Part shown: positions 51,929 through 60,381 of the stretch, piece by piece | How positions within the stretch are numbered: the first letter of the stretch is position 1 | Layout: each line of letters begins with the position of its first letter | Origin: Paraburkholderia antibiotica | GTDB taxonomy: Bacteria; Pseudomonadota; Gammaproteobacteria; Burkholderiales; Burkholderiaceae | DNA length: 64,000 nt | Assembly: GCF_012927125.1 (NCBI RefSeq) | Contig: NZ_JABBFZ010000002.1 | Coordinates: 583,192-647,191, forward strand | Direction: 5' to 3' | Position numbers and translations under genes: made by a program | The notes under the pieces: generated by a model | Seen by the model: the letters and a program-made list of their open reading frames with translations, nothing else | Database searches by the model: none | What the model was told of the DNA's origin: nothing

Positions 51929-53458
51929 TTATTCGACGTACGCGTTGCGCAGATCGATGCGGCCATCGGCATTCGGCGTCCAGCCTCTGAGCCGCGCGTT
52001 GACGCCATAGATGTCCTGCGGCAGCCACAGGAAGATCCACGGCGCGTCGGCGTTGACGAGCGTCTGCGCCTGCCGGTACAACTCGGCGCGCCTCGCCGGA
52101 TCGACTTCGCTCGACGCCGCCGTCAGCAGCCTGTCGACTTGCGGGTTCGAATAGCCGGCCGCGTTGCCGCGCCCGCCCGTCGTCAAGGTCGGATTGACGA
52201 TACCTTCGGGGTCGAGGCCCGCGTCACCCCACGAGGTGAACCACATATCGCCGCCGCCCTTATCCTTCGAACTCCATTTCGCCTTGAGCACCGAGCCCTC
52301 GCCGACCGCCACCCGGGTGCGAATGCCGACCTTCGTCAGCAGCGACGCGATCACCTCGCCCTGGTCCTCGAACGCGCCTTCCACATCGAGCGTTGCGTCG
52401 ACGCCGTACGGATAGCCCGCTTCAGCGAGCAGCCGCTTTGCTTTGGCGGTGTCGTAGTCGTACGCGGGCAGCTGCGGATTGAAGCCGAACGCGTCGGGAC
52501 TGAGCGGGCCGTTCAGCGGAATCGCGGTGCCCGCGAGGATCCTGTCGATCACGAGCTTTCTGTCGATCGCGTAGTTGGCGGCGCGACGCACGCGCGGATC
52601 GTTGAAAGGCGGCTTCGTGTTGTTGAGCGCGACGAAGAAGGTGCGCGTGCCGTTGACCGTGACCACCTTCGTGTCCTTGTTCGCTTCGACTTCCTTGATG
52701 CTGTGCGCGGGCAGATCGTTGATCAGATCGACGCTGCCGGCGAGTAGCGCGGCAACCCGCGACGCGCTCTCCGGAATGATCTCGAAGATCACCCGCGACG
52801 CTTTCGCGGCGCCGAGCGGCGGCGTCGCGCCGCCGTAATAGCGATCGAAACGGTCCATCACGATCGACTCGTCGCGATTCCATGCGACGAGCCGGAACGG
52901 ACCGGTGCCGTTTTCCTTCGTCGCCATTCCGGCGGTGTGCACCGTGTCGACGAATTTCCGGCTCACCACCGACTGAAACGGCAGCATCGCCAGAAAACTC
53001 GGCCACGGTCGCGCGAGGATGAAGCGCACGGTGTCCTTATCGACGATCTCGACCTGCTTCAGCGGACCGAGCAAACCCGCGCGCGGACTCGTCTGGCCGT
53101 CGAGCGCACCGACCTGGCTCAGGCGGTCGAAGGTGAACTTGACGTCGGCCGCGGTCATCGGTTCGCCGTCGTGAAACTTCACGCCGTGCCGCAGCGTGAA
53201 GTCGTAGGTGGTCGCGTCGATCTGCTTCCACGAAGCGGCCAGTTGCGGAATCACATGCGCGTGACCGTCGCTCGTCAACAGGCCATCGTGCATGTTGTCG
53301 AGAATCACCTCGGTTTCCCGCTTGCGGTAGTTGCCGGGGTCCATGGTCAGCGCGTCGAGCGTATAGCCGACGCGGATGTCCTGCCCGGCCCGCGCCTGAA
53401 GCGGAACGATTCCCGCCGCGACCGTCAGCATCACGGCAACGCGCGTCAATGTCCTCAA
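51929..53458 (-). CDS. Peptide-type ABC transporter substrate-binding protein (SBP family 5)
   Basis: 509 residues. Signal peptide MRTLTRVAVMLTVAAGIVPL plus QARA (cleavage about 24). SBP_bac_5 domain: LDALTMDPGNYRKRETEVIL, LTSDGHAHVIPQLAASWKQI, FHDGEPMTAADVKFTFDRL and, near the end, RAELYRQAQTLVNADAPWIF. It captures the ligand in the periplasm. Ligand identity is open: members bind peptides, but also glutathione, nickel and opines. The upstream DUF4387/AtuA genes hint at a non-peptide organic acid substrate (inference). Confidence 0.9.
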   Translation of the reverse strand: MRTLTRVAVMLTVAAGIVPLQARAGQDIRVGYTLDALTMDPGNYRKRETEVILDNMHDGLLTSDGHAHVIPQLAASWKQIDATTYDFTLRHGVKFHDGEPMTAADVKFTFDRLSQVGALDGQTSPRAGLLGPLKQVEIVDKDTVRFILARPWPSFLAMLPFQSVVSRKFVDTVHTAGMATKENGTGPFRLVAWNRDESIVMDRFDRYYGGATPPLGAAKASRVIFEIIPESASRVAALLAGSVDLINDLPAHSIKEVEANKDTKVVTVNGTRTFFVALNNTKPPFNDPRVRRAANYAIDRKLVIDRILAGTAIPLNGPLSPDAFGFNPQLPAYDYDTAKAKRLLAEAGYPYGVDATLDVEGAFEDQGEVIASLLTKVGIRTRVAVGEGSVLKAKWSSKDKGGGDMWFTSWGDAGLDPEGIVNPTLTTGGRGNAAGYSNPQVDRLLTAASSEVDPARRAELYRQAQTLVNADAPWIFLWLPQDIYGVNARLRGWTPNADGRIDLRNAYVE

Positions 53459-53646
53459 TTTCTGTCTCCGTGCTGAATGGTTCAGCGTGTTGTTCTGGGT
53501 ACCGCGGTTAGGGCGCTTTCAGGTACCCACGGGTGCTTGCCGGTGCCCGCTGGTTCATGAAAGCGCCTCACTTCACTGCACTGCCGTGCGCGCCGTGCGG
53601 CGAAAGCCTGCTTCGCCGCCTGTGCCACGCTTGCCAAACTTACCGC

Positions 53647-53967
53647 TCAGAGCGGCACAGCGATATCGAGCAACGGCGCGTATTGCTGGGCGCCGAAGAT
53701 ATCGCCGTCGCCCGCGGAACCGCTCGGCTTCAGGCGAAAGATCGTGAATTTGATCGCGAGGCCCGGATCGTATTCGACGAAGTCGGAGATCCGCGCGGGC
53801 GCGATCCGGTACAACGCGGCGACGCTTTCGCGGGTCAGCACGCGCGACGCCTTCACATGTTCGTACGTTTCGCGCTCGCGAAAAATAATATCGAAGGTAA
53901 TTTTATTGACCCCCGCGTTCTTGCTGCGGATGGTCTTGGCGAGTTCGCTCAGTTTTCGGTTTGCCAT
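53647..53967 (-). CDS. DUF4387 domain-containing protein
   Basis: 106 residues matching DUF4387: KLSELAKTIRSKNAGVNKIT at the start, then FDIIFRERETYEHVKASRVL and FTIFRLKPSGSAGDGDIFGA. No signal or membrane segment. It lies 16 bases after the AtuA-like gene, its usual neighbour, and probably acts with it as a two-gene enzyme or accessory pair. Biochemical function is unknown. Confidence 0.88.
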   Translation of the reverse strand: MANRKLSELAKTIRSKNAGVNKITFDIIFRERETYEHVKASRVLTRESVAALYRIAPARISDFVEYDPGLAIKFTIFRLKPSGSAGDGDIFGAQQYAPLLDIAVPL

Positions 53968-53983
53968 GGCATGTCGCTCCGCG

Positions 53984-55345
53984 TCAGACGCCTGCTTCGG
54001 TCAGATGAGTGGGGAAAAGCTCCATGGCATTGTCGACGGCCACGGTATGGTTGAGCGTCCAGCGGTAATCGGGGCTCGCGTGCAGCACCTCGTCGAGCGG
54101 AAACGACACCGAGCCCGCCGTGCCCTTCACGTCTTCGAGCCGCGCATAAAACATCTGCCGAAGACCGGTCAGCGTGATTTCCTCGGCCATTTCGCGGGTC
54201 GGCGCAACGCCCTGCACGAGCACGCACAGTTCGTGAGAAGGATGGTCGCGCAACGGTTCGAGTTCGCCCATCACGCCGTCGCGGCCATACACCTTGTAGT
54301 GCAGACCGTAGCCGGTCGCACCGAAACGCGCCTCGACCTGTTCGCGCGCCCACGCAATCACGCGATCGACGTTGGCGATCGTATAGGGATCGCGAATCCC
54401 GCAGATGCCGACATAGCGCTCGCCGACCTTGCCCGAGCCTTCGAGCTTCACATGAATCTTCTCCGACGGAATGAAGCGCGAGCCGGTCACGCGGGTCGTG
54501 CGTTCGGTGAGCTGCTCGTAACGGCACTCGGTCATGTCGAGCTTGCCGCCCGCGAAGAACTCGCCGAACGGGTCCGAGCGTTCGTACATCGCGTGGCCTG
54601 CCACCGACGCAATCGTGCAGCGCTGCGCGGGCAGCATCGCGGTCACCTTCACGCCGTCGTGCGAAATCTCGCCGAGCACCGTTTCCTTGCCGCCATAAGG
54701 CTCGGCGCAAAACGACGCGCATTCGAGCACCTTGCCGAGGTAGTACGCGTTATCGGCGGCAAAGCCGTGATGCAGTGCCGGCGCCGCGAACAGCGCGGCA
54801 TCCGAGCTGCGTCCGCCGATGATCACGTCGGCGCCCTGGCGCAGCAGTTCGAGGTACGGATGCACGCCCGCCATCGCGACGATGCGGTCGGTCGCATCGA
54901 GCTCGGCCTCGACGAGATCGTCGAAACCATCGAGACCGGCGATGGTTTCTCCCGCCCGCAACTTGCGGCGCAGGTACTCCTTGTCCACTTCCGAATAGAA
55001 GTAGCCCACGCGAAACTTCTCGAGCCGGTGCTTGCTCGCAATCTCGGCGATCATCCGCACGTATAGATCGACGCGGCTATTCGAACCGGTGTCGCCCGCC
55101 GAGCCGATAATCATTGGCACGCCGAGCTTGCGCGACGCGAGCAGCATCTCTTCGAGGTCGTGGTACTGCCAGGCTCGCGGGCTCGTCGAAATGTCCGAGC
55201 CGAGCGGAACGGGGCCGACGTCGTCGCTGCCGGAATCGGCCGCGATGTAGTCCGGCTTCTCGGCCACGCCGAGGTGAAAGCTGCCCGCGCGTAACGGGGC
55301 GAAACCCAGATGCCCGTTAGGGCAGATGATTTTGAGTGCGCGCAT
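53984..55345 (-). CDS. AtuA/DUF1446 (acyclic terpene utilization-like) family protein
   Basis: 453 residues of the DUF1446/AtuA family. Visible are the N-terminal IICPNGHLGFAPLRAGSFHL, DYIAADSGSDDVGPVPLGSD, IGSAGDTGSNSRVDLYV, DVIIGGRSSDAALFAAPALH and ITLTGLRQMFYARLED. The family occurs in terpenoid and hydroxy-acid catabolism gene sets, but its reaction is not settled. It heads the DUF4387-ABC run (distance to the SBP gene 188 bases after DUF4387), so it may process what the transporter brings in. Confidence 0.88.
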   Translation of the reverse strand: MRALKIICPNGHLGFAPLRAGSFHLGVAEKPDYIAADSGSDDVGPVPLGSDISTSPRAWQYHDLEEMLLASRKLGVPMIIGSAGDTGSNSRVDLYVRMIAEIASKHRLEKFRVGYFYSEVDKEYLRRKLRAGETIAGLDGFDDLVEAELDATDRIVAMAGVHPYLELLRQGADVIIGGRSSDAALFAAPALHHGFAADNAYYLGKVLECASFCAEPYGGKETVLGEISHDGVKVTAMLPAQRCTIASVAGHAMYERSDPFGEFFAGGKLDMTECRYEQLTERTTRVTGSRFIPSEKIHVKLEGSGKVGERYVGICGIRDPYTIANVDRVIAWAREQVEARFGATGYGLHYKVYGRDGVMGELEPLRDHPSHELCVLVQGVAPTREMAEEITLTGLRQMFYARLEDVKGTAGSVSFPLDEVLHASPDYRWTLNHTVAVDNAMELFPTHLTEAGV

Positions 55346-55774
55346 GAATGTGATCGTCTCCGCAATGAGTCGTGTGTCGCGGCTGGCTGTGGCCGCGGCA
55401 CCTTAAATGCAACTCCTATGCCATGCGGGGAGAGCGCTGTTTGACGGGGTTTTCGCGGGTTTTTGCGTGTTTTGGGCCTCGTGCGAGGCCTATCGGGGCA
55501 GTTGATGTGTGGATTTCGCTCAGATAAAGCGTGGCATGCGTGCGATTCGCGCATGTGGGATTTGCTCGGATCGTGGGTCACGCGCACAGGTCGTGAATCG
55601 GCATTGCCGCGGCTCACGCGCAAACCATGCGGATCGCCGCACTCGAACCCATCCGGCGCAACACCGGCGTTGCGCCGACGTTACGGTAAGCTGCGCGTTT
55701 GCCGATTGCCGTGCGTGGTCCCGCTCGCCGCATCGGTTCAATAGCACCTACGACACGAAAGGTCCGCCCCGTCC
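55346..55774. other. Divergent intergenic region between AtuA-like and mug genes
   Basis: 429 bases without a supported gene; short open frames here are shadows. T-rich tracts at 55448-55473 precede a small hairpin (GGCCTCG/CGAGGCC at 55475-55490). Both flanking promoters should lie here. Confidence 0.5.
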
Positions 55775-56305
55775 ATGACTCCCGCCGATTCGCCACGCCC
55801 GCTTCCCGATGTGCTTGCGCCGGGTCTATCGCTGGTTTTTTGCGGCATCAATCCGGGCGTGCGCGCGGCTCTCGCCGGTCATCATTTCGAAGGCAGAAGC
55901 AACCGGTTCTGGCGGGCCGTGCATCTGGCGGGTTTCACGCCCGAGCAGCTTCGCCCCGAAGACGACCGCAGTTTTCTTCAATACGGTTGCGGTTTGACGA
56001 CGGCGGTCGCGCGTCCGACCGCGCGCGCCGATGAGTTATCGCGAGAAGAGATCAGCGCGGCCGCGATCGAATTCGAACAGAAAATCGAGCACTACGCGCC
56101 GCGCTATATCGCGTTTCTCGGCAAGATGGCGCTGGCGGCGATATCCGGTCAACGCGACATCGAATGGGGATTGCAGAGCGGGACTTTCGGCGGTGCGCGT
56201 GTGTGGGTACTGCCGAATCCAAGTGGACTGAATCGCGCGTTCAATCTCGATGCGCTGGTAAGTGCCTACCGGGAGCTTCGGCTCGCAATCGCGGCTTCGC
56301 CGTGA
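55775..56305 (+). CDS. mug: Mismatch-specific DNA glycosylase (Mug/TDG family)
   Basis: 176 residues. The catalytic-site motif GINPGVRAALAGHHF (about residues 25-39) and the mismatch-insertion motif LPNPSGLNRAF (about 148-158) are both intact. FEGRSNRFWRAVHLAGFTPE is also typical. The enzyme removes uracil or ethenocytosine opposite guanine to start base-excision repair. It stands alone; neighbours do not add to the role. Confidence 0.93.
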   Translation: MTPADSPRPLPDVLAPGLSLVFCGINPGVRAALAGHHFEGRSNRFWRAVHLAGFTPEQLRPEDDRSFLQYGCGLTTAVARPTARADELSREEISAAAIEFEQKIEHYAPRYIAFLGKMALAAISGQRDIEWGLQSGTFGGARVWVLPNPSGLNRAFNLDALVSAYRELRLAIAASP

Positions 56306-56371
56306 CGGCGATTGGCCCCGATTGGCCCCGATTGACCGCGCACGCGCCGAGGCCGTTCGCAGCGACGACGC

Positions 56372-57373
56372 TCAACTGCTCCCGAGCTTCGACATCTGAT
56401 GCCGCAACGCATGCCGCGACAAACCCAGCTCGCGCGCGGCCATACCCTGATTGCCGTTGGTACGCGCGAGCGTCGACTGAATCAGCTCGCGCTGGAATTG
56501 CGCGGTTGCCTCATAAAATGATAGACCGCTCGCCTCGCCGGTCTCACTCTCCGTCTGTTCATCCGCTTCGGCCGGCAGCGTTTCGGGTCGAGGCTGCACG
56601 GTTTCTCGCGTAATACGTTGCGGCAGATGTTTGACGAGAATACGGTTCTCGTCTTCCAGCACGAAGATCCGTTCGAGCAGGTTCTCGAGTTCGCGCACAT
56701 TGCCCGGCCACGGATAAAGACGAAAGATGTTCTCGACCTCCGGATCCAGTCCGACAATGGCGCGCTCGTAGCGCGCATTGAACTTGCGGATGAACTGCTC
56801 GGTGAGAATGAAGATATCGTCGCCCCGCTCGCGCAGCGGCGGCAGGTTGATTGAAACGACCTGAAGACGATAGTAAAGATCTTCGCGAAAGCGCCCGCTC
56901 TTCACTTCGTTGAGCAGGATCTTATTGGTAGCCGCGACGAAACGCACGTCGACCTCGATCGGCTCCACCGCACCCACACGCCGGAAACGCGTCGTATCGA
57001 GCAGACTCAGCAGCTTGGCTTGCAGTACGAGATCCATCTCACGAATCTCATCGAGAAAAACGGTGCCTCCATTGGCTGCCTCGATGAGGCCGCTCTTCTT
57101 CGCGGCCGCGCCGGTAAACGCGCCCTTCTCGTGACCGAACAGTTCCGACTCCACCAGTTCGGCTGGTATCGCCGCGCAGTTCAGATCGATAAAAGCCTTC
57201 TGTGCGCGCTGCGATTGCTGATGCAGCATGCGCGCGACGAGTCCCTTGCCGGTTCCCGTCTCCCCATAAATCAGCACGCTTCTGACCCGGCTCTGCGCGA
57301 TCCGGCCAATCAGCCGACGCGCCTCCGCGATCGACGGATGATCGCCGATCAACTCGCCCTGATAGGCGGTCAT
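56372..57373 (-). CDS. Sigma-54 dependent transcriptional activator without sensory domain
   Basis: 333 residues from the ATG at 57373 (GGAGAAC upstream). AAA+ domain: Walker A YGETGTGKGLVAR, the sigma-54 contact GAFTGA within HEKGAFTGAAAKKSGLIEAA, Walker B GGTVFLDEIREMD and arginine-finger area. A Fis-type helix-turn-helix closes it (NQGMAARELGLSRHALRHQM). There is no N-terminal receiver, GAF or PAS domain, as in PspF-like activators, so control should come from a partner protein or from expression level. No clear -24/-12 promoter was spotted nearby. Confidence 0.9.
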   Translation of the reverse strand: MTAYQGELIGDHPSIAEARRLIGRIAQSRVRSVLIYGETGTGKGLVARMLHQQSQRAQKAFIDLNCAAIPAELVESELFGHEKGAFTGAAAKKSGLIEAANGGTVFLDEIREMDLVLQAKLLSLLDTTRFRRVGAVEPIEVDVRFVAATNKILLNEVKSGRFREDLYYRLQVVSINLPPLRERGDDIFILTEQFIRKFNARYERAIVGLDPEVENIFRLYPWPGNVRELENLLERIFVLEDENRILVKHLPQRITRETVQPRPETLPAEADEQTESETGEASGLSFYEATAQFQRELIQSTLARTNGNQGMAARELGLSRHALRHQMSKLGSS

Positions 57374-57460
57374 GATGTTCTCCGCGTGACGTATTGTCGA
57401 AAGCGCTAACCATAGCATGTGTCACGCGTCTGTTAGAACGGCCCAAAAAATACGACACCG

Positions 57461-58315
57461 TTAGCGCGCCGTCGCATGCGCCGCCAGCAATTGCGAATGG
57501 CGCGCTTCGGTCTCGTCGTCGGCGGGGAACATGCATTCGACGCGCAGCTCCTGCGCGGCGATGTTCTGCGGCGTGCCGACCGTCGACACCATCGAGAAAT
57601 AGCGCAGCACTTTTCCTTCGCTGATGAAGCCGAGCGGAATGACCGGCAGCGCGGGCGAAGTGGATGAAGCGGACGAGCCGTGATGTGCTTTCCAGTCGCG
57701 CGGCACATCCGGATACGCCAGCAATTCGTCGAGCAGACGCTTCGTGCTGTCGCCGATCACATGTCCGACCGACTCGCGATACACCCGTTGCAGCAAGCTG
57801 CGCGCGACCGTCTCCCAATCGGCCACGAACGGACGCATGCCGTGCGGATCGAAGATCAGATGCAGCACGTTGCGCGGCCCATCACGCGCAGCCATATCGA
57901 TGAAGCAATTGAAAAAGCGCGGCGCCGCATCGTTGCTCATCAGCACGTTCCAGTCGCGGTCCATCACGAGTGCCGGAAATGGGTCGTGCTGGCGCACCAC
58001 CCGTTCGAGCGCGCGCACCACGCCGTGCATTTCCTGCGCATTCCACGGCGCCTCCGAATAGACCGGCGCGTAACCCGCGGCGAGCAGCAGCGCGTTGCGT
58101 TCGCGCAGCGGGACGTCGAGCGTTTGCGCAAGCGTCAGCAGCGTGTCGCGGCCCGGCACGCTGCGTCCGCTTTCGATGAAGCTGATCTGACGCTGCGAGA
58201 TGCCGGCCTCGAGCGACAGATCGAGCTGACTCACGCCACGCACATCGCGCCAGTAGCGCAGCAGATCGCCCAGTTCATTGGCGTGCCCTTTCCGATCGTC
58301 ACGCGTCGCGTTCAT
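57461..58315 (-). CDS. XRE-family regulator with MmyB-like ligand domain
   Basis: 284 residues from the ATG at 58315 (AGGAG 5 bases upstream). The helix-turn-helix (about 14-70) has LGDLLRYWRDVRGVSQLDLS and GISQRQISFIESGRSVPGRD. The C-terminal MmyB-like domain (about 100-275) has NAQEMHGVVRALERVVRQHD and DRDWNVLMSNDAAPRFFN; this PAS-like fold may bind fatty acids or other small ligands. It directly follows the carboxymuconolactone-decarboxylase-like gene (23 bases), so it probably autoregulates that pair and perhaps the divergent alcohol dehydrogenase. Confidence 0.9.
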   Translation of the reverse strand: MNATRDDRKGHANELGDLLRYWRDVRGVSQLDLSLEAGISQRQISFIESGRSVPGRDTLLTLAQTLDVPLRERNALLLAAGYAPVYSEAPWNAQEMHGVVRALERVVRQHDPFPALVMDRDWNVLMSNDAAPRFFNCFIDMAARDGPRNVLHLIFDPHGMRPFVADWETVARSLLQRVYRESVGHVIGDSTKRLLDELLAYPDVPRDWKAHHGSSASSTSPALPVIPLGFISEGKVLRYFSMVSTVGTPQNIAAQELRVECMFPADDETEARHSQLLAAHATAR

Positions 58316-58338
58316 CGTCTCTCCTTCTTCAACCGGCT

Positions 58339-58896
58339 TCAGCGCGTGGGCGCCCGCCACGCGAATTCCGCAAACAGCGGTTCGAGCGGCGGCTCGGTCA
58401 CGCTGCCGGTGTAGTTCGTGATCGTCGACGCGGCGACCACGGCAATCACTTCGAGCAACTGCTCCGCGCTGAATCCGGCCGCGACGAAGCGTTGCCGATC
58501 TTCCGCGCTCACGCGGCCGCGCTTTTCGATCAGCGTGCGCGCGAGCGTCGACAGCGCGCCGAGCTTCGCGTCGTCGGGTGACACGCCGTTGCGCATCGCG
58601 TCGACATCGACGCGGCGCACACCCTCCTTCAACGCCAGCGCGGAATGAAACGCGACCGCCCATTCGCTCGCGTTCGTGACGGCGTTGGTGAGCAACAGCG
58701 TCTGAATCTGCTCCTCCGTCAGACTGCTCGCATGCACGCGCCCGAACAGACCGATGAAGCCGTTGATCAGCACTGGCGACGCCGCCATCGTGGCCGCGAT
58801 GTTCGGAATCAGCCCGAACGTCTGCCGCAATTGCTCGAGCACGGGTTGCGATTGTGCGGGTGCGGATTCGATCGTGTGAACCGGATAGTGGGACAT
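58339..58896 (-). CDS. Carboxymuconolactone decarboxylase/AhpD-like protein lacking the CxxC motif
   Basis: 185 residues from the ATG at 58896 (AAGGAG upstream). The CMD/AhpD helical fold is recognisable: LRQTFGLIPNIAATMAASPV, LTEEQIQTLLLTNAVTNASE, VAAGFSAEQLLEVIAVVAAS. In peroxidase members the helix holds E-CxxC-xxxH; here it reads ASEWAVAFHSALA, with the Glu and His kept but both Cys absent. AhpD-type disulfide chemistry is therefore unlikely; a decarboxylase-like or unknown reaction is more plausible. It diverges from the alcohol dehydrogenase and precedes an XRE regulator. Confidence 0.85.
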   Translation of the reverse strand: MSHYPVHTIESAPAQSQPVLEQLRQTFGLIPNIAATMAASPVLINGFIGLFGRVHASSLTEEQIQTLLLTNAVTNASEWAVAFHSALALKEGVRRVDVDAMRNGVSPDDAKLGALSTLARTLIEKRGRVSAEDRQRFVAAGFSAEQLLEVIAVVAASTITNYTGSVTEPPLEPLFAEFAWRAPTR

Positions 58897-59159
58897 GGTA
58901 GCGCTCCTTGAGGTGTGCGCCATCGGTTCGACGGCGCGGTGACCGAAGAGTAGGCGTGGCGTCGCCACGCGCCAATTACATCGGATGTCATCGTTTCGCG
59001 GCATCCGGATGCCAGCATCTTTCTGGCGAGCCGTTCAGGCGCGGACTATCATGCAGGGGTTCTGCCCGAGGCTGTGCCCGTTGTCACGCTCGACCCTGAA
59101 CCACGCGCGCGGCCCGTGTTCCCCTCTTGCCCCGTTTACCACTGGAAAGGAAGAACATC

Positions 59160-60176
59160 ATGCGCAAAATGAAAGCCGTCGAGGTGAAACAGGCCGGCGG
59201 TCCGCTCGACCTCGTCGAGCGCGACGTACCCGAGCCGGGCGAAGGTCACGTGCTCATCAAAATTCAGGCATGCGGCATCTGCCATAGCGACGTATTGACC
59301 AAGGAAGGCATGTGGCCAGGTCTGACTTATCCGCGCGTGCCCGGACACGAGATCGCCGGCGTGATCGATAGCGTCGGCGCGGGGGTCGAAGGCTGGCAGG
59401 TCGGTCAGCGTGTCGGCGTCGGCTGGCATGGTGGACATTGCGGCAAATGCGAACACTGCCGCCAGGGCGACTTCGTGCTGTGCAAATACGCGCTGATCCC
59501 CGGCATCAGCTACGACGGCGGTTACGCTCAATACATGGTCGCGCCGATCGAAGCGTTGGCGCGCATTCCCGACGATCTGTCCGATGTCGACGCCGCGCCG
59601 CTGCTGTGCGCCGGCATTACGACCTTCAACGCGATACGCAATAGCGGCGCGCGCGCCGGCGACGTGGTCGCGATTCTCGGCATCGGCGGACTCGGTCATC
59701 TCGGCGTGCAGTTCGCGCGCAAGATGGGCTTTCGCACCGTGGCGATCGCGCGCGGCCAGGACAAGGCGCCGCTCGCGAAGCAGTTGGGCGCGCATCATTA
59801 CATCGACAGCAAAACGGAGAACGTCGCCGAGGCGCTGCAGGCGCTGGGCGGCGCGAAACTGATTCTCGCCACGGTGACGAGCGGCAAGGCGATGAGCGCC
59901 ACGCTCGGCGGTCTCGGCCTGAACGGCAAGCTCGTGATGGTCGGCATTTCGGAGGAGCCGGTCGAAGTGCCGATCGCGCAATTCATCATGGGACGCAACT
60001 CGGTGCAAGGCTGGCCGTCCGGCACCTCGGCCGATTCGCAGGACACGCTCGCGTTCAGCGCGCTCAGCGGCGTGAAGCCGATGATTGAAGAGTTCGCGCT
60101 CGCCGACGCGGCCCAGGCCTTCGACCGGATGATGAGCGGCCACGCGCGTTTCCGGGTGGTGTTGAAGATGAGTTAG
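59160..60176 (+). CDS. Zinc-dependent alcohol dehydrogenase (MDR family)
   Basis: 338 residues from the ATG at 59160 (AGGAAG upstream). Catalytic zinc ligands in ACGICHSDVL (Cys about 37) and PGHEIAGVI (His/Glu about 60-61). Structural zinc Cys cluster CGKCEHCRQGDFVLC (about 93-107). Rossmann motif AILGIGGLGHLGVQFARKMG (about 170-189). It oxidises a primary or secondary alcohol with NAD(P), or reduces the aldehyde. It is divergently placed from the CMD-like gene; the two and the XRE regulator probably form one inducible set. Confidence 0.92.
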   Translation: MRKMKAVEVKQAGGPLDLVERDVPEPGEGHVLIKIQACGICHSDVLTKEGMWPGLTYPRVPGHEIAGVIDSVGAGVEGWQVGQRVGVGWHGGHCGKCEHCRQGDFVLCKYALIPGISYDGGYAQYMVAPIEALARIPDDLSDVDAAPLLCAGITTFNAIRNSGARAGDVVAILGIGGLGHLGVQFARKMGFRTVAIARGQDKAPLAKQLGAHHYIDSKTENVAEALQALGGAKLILATVTSGKAMSATLGGLGLNGKLVMVGISEEPVEVPIAQFIMGRNSVQGWPSGTSADSQDTLAFSALSGVKPMIEEFALADAAQAFDRMMSGHARFRVVLKMS

Positions 60177-60317
60177 TCGGCAGGCAAGCGACGGGCAGTC
60201 CGCGCCGTCCGTTTCCAAGCGACTGAAATACGGCTGTAATTCAAAGGCGGCGTTGCCGGGGCAGCGCCGTCATCCCCCTTCCACGATCAGGGTAAACCTC
60301 CATTAGCGAGTGCTTCC

Positions 60318-60343
60318 AATATAGTTGGTGTACGGAGTATATT
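60318..60343. promoter_or_regulatory. Candidate operator/promoter upstream of mobA
   Basis: An inverted repeat AATATA (60318-60323) and TATATT (60338-60343) lies 39 bases before the mobA ATG in an otherwise GC-rich gap. It could be the binding site of the MarR-type regulator encoded downstream, overlapping the promoter. Confidence 0.35.
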
Positions 60344-60381
60344 TCGCTTCAAGAGATATCCAGATTACGGAGGAGTACGTC

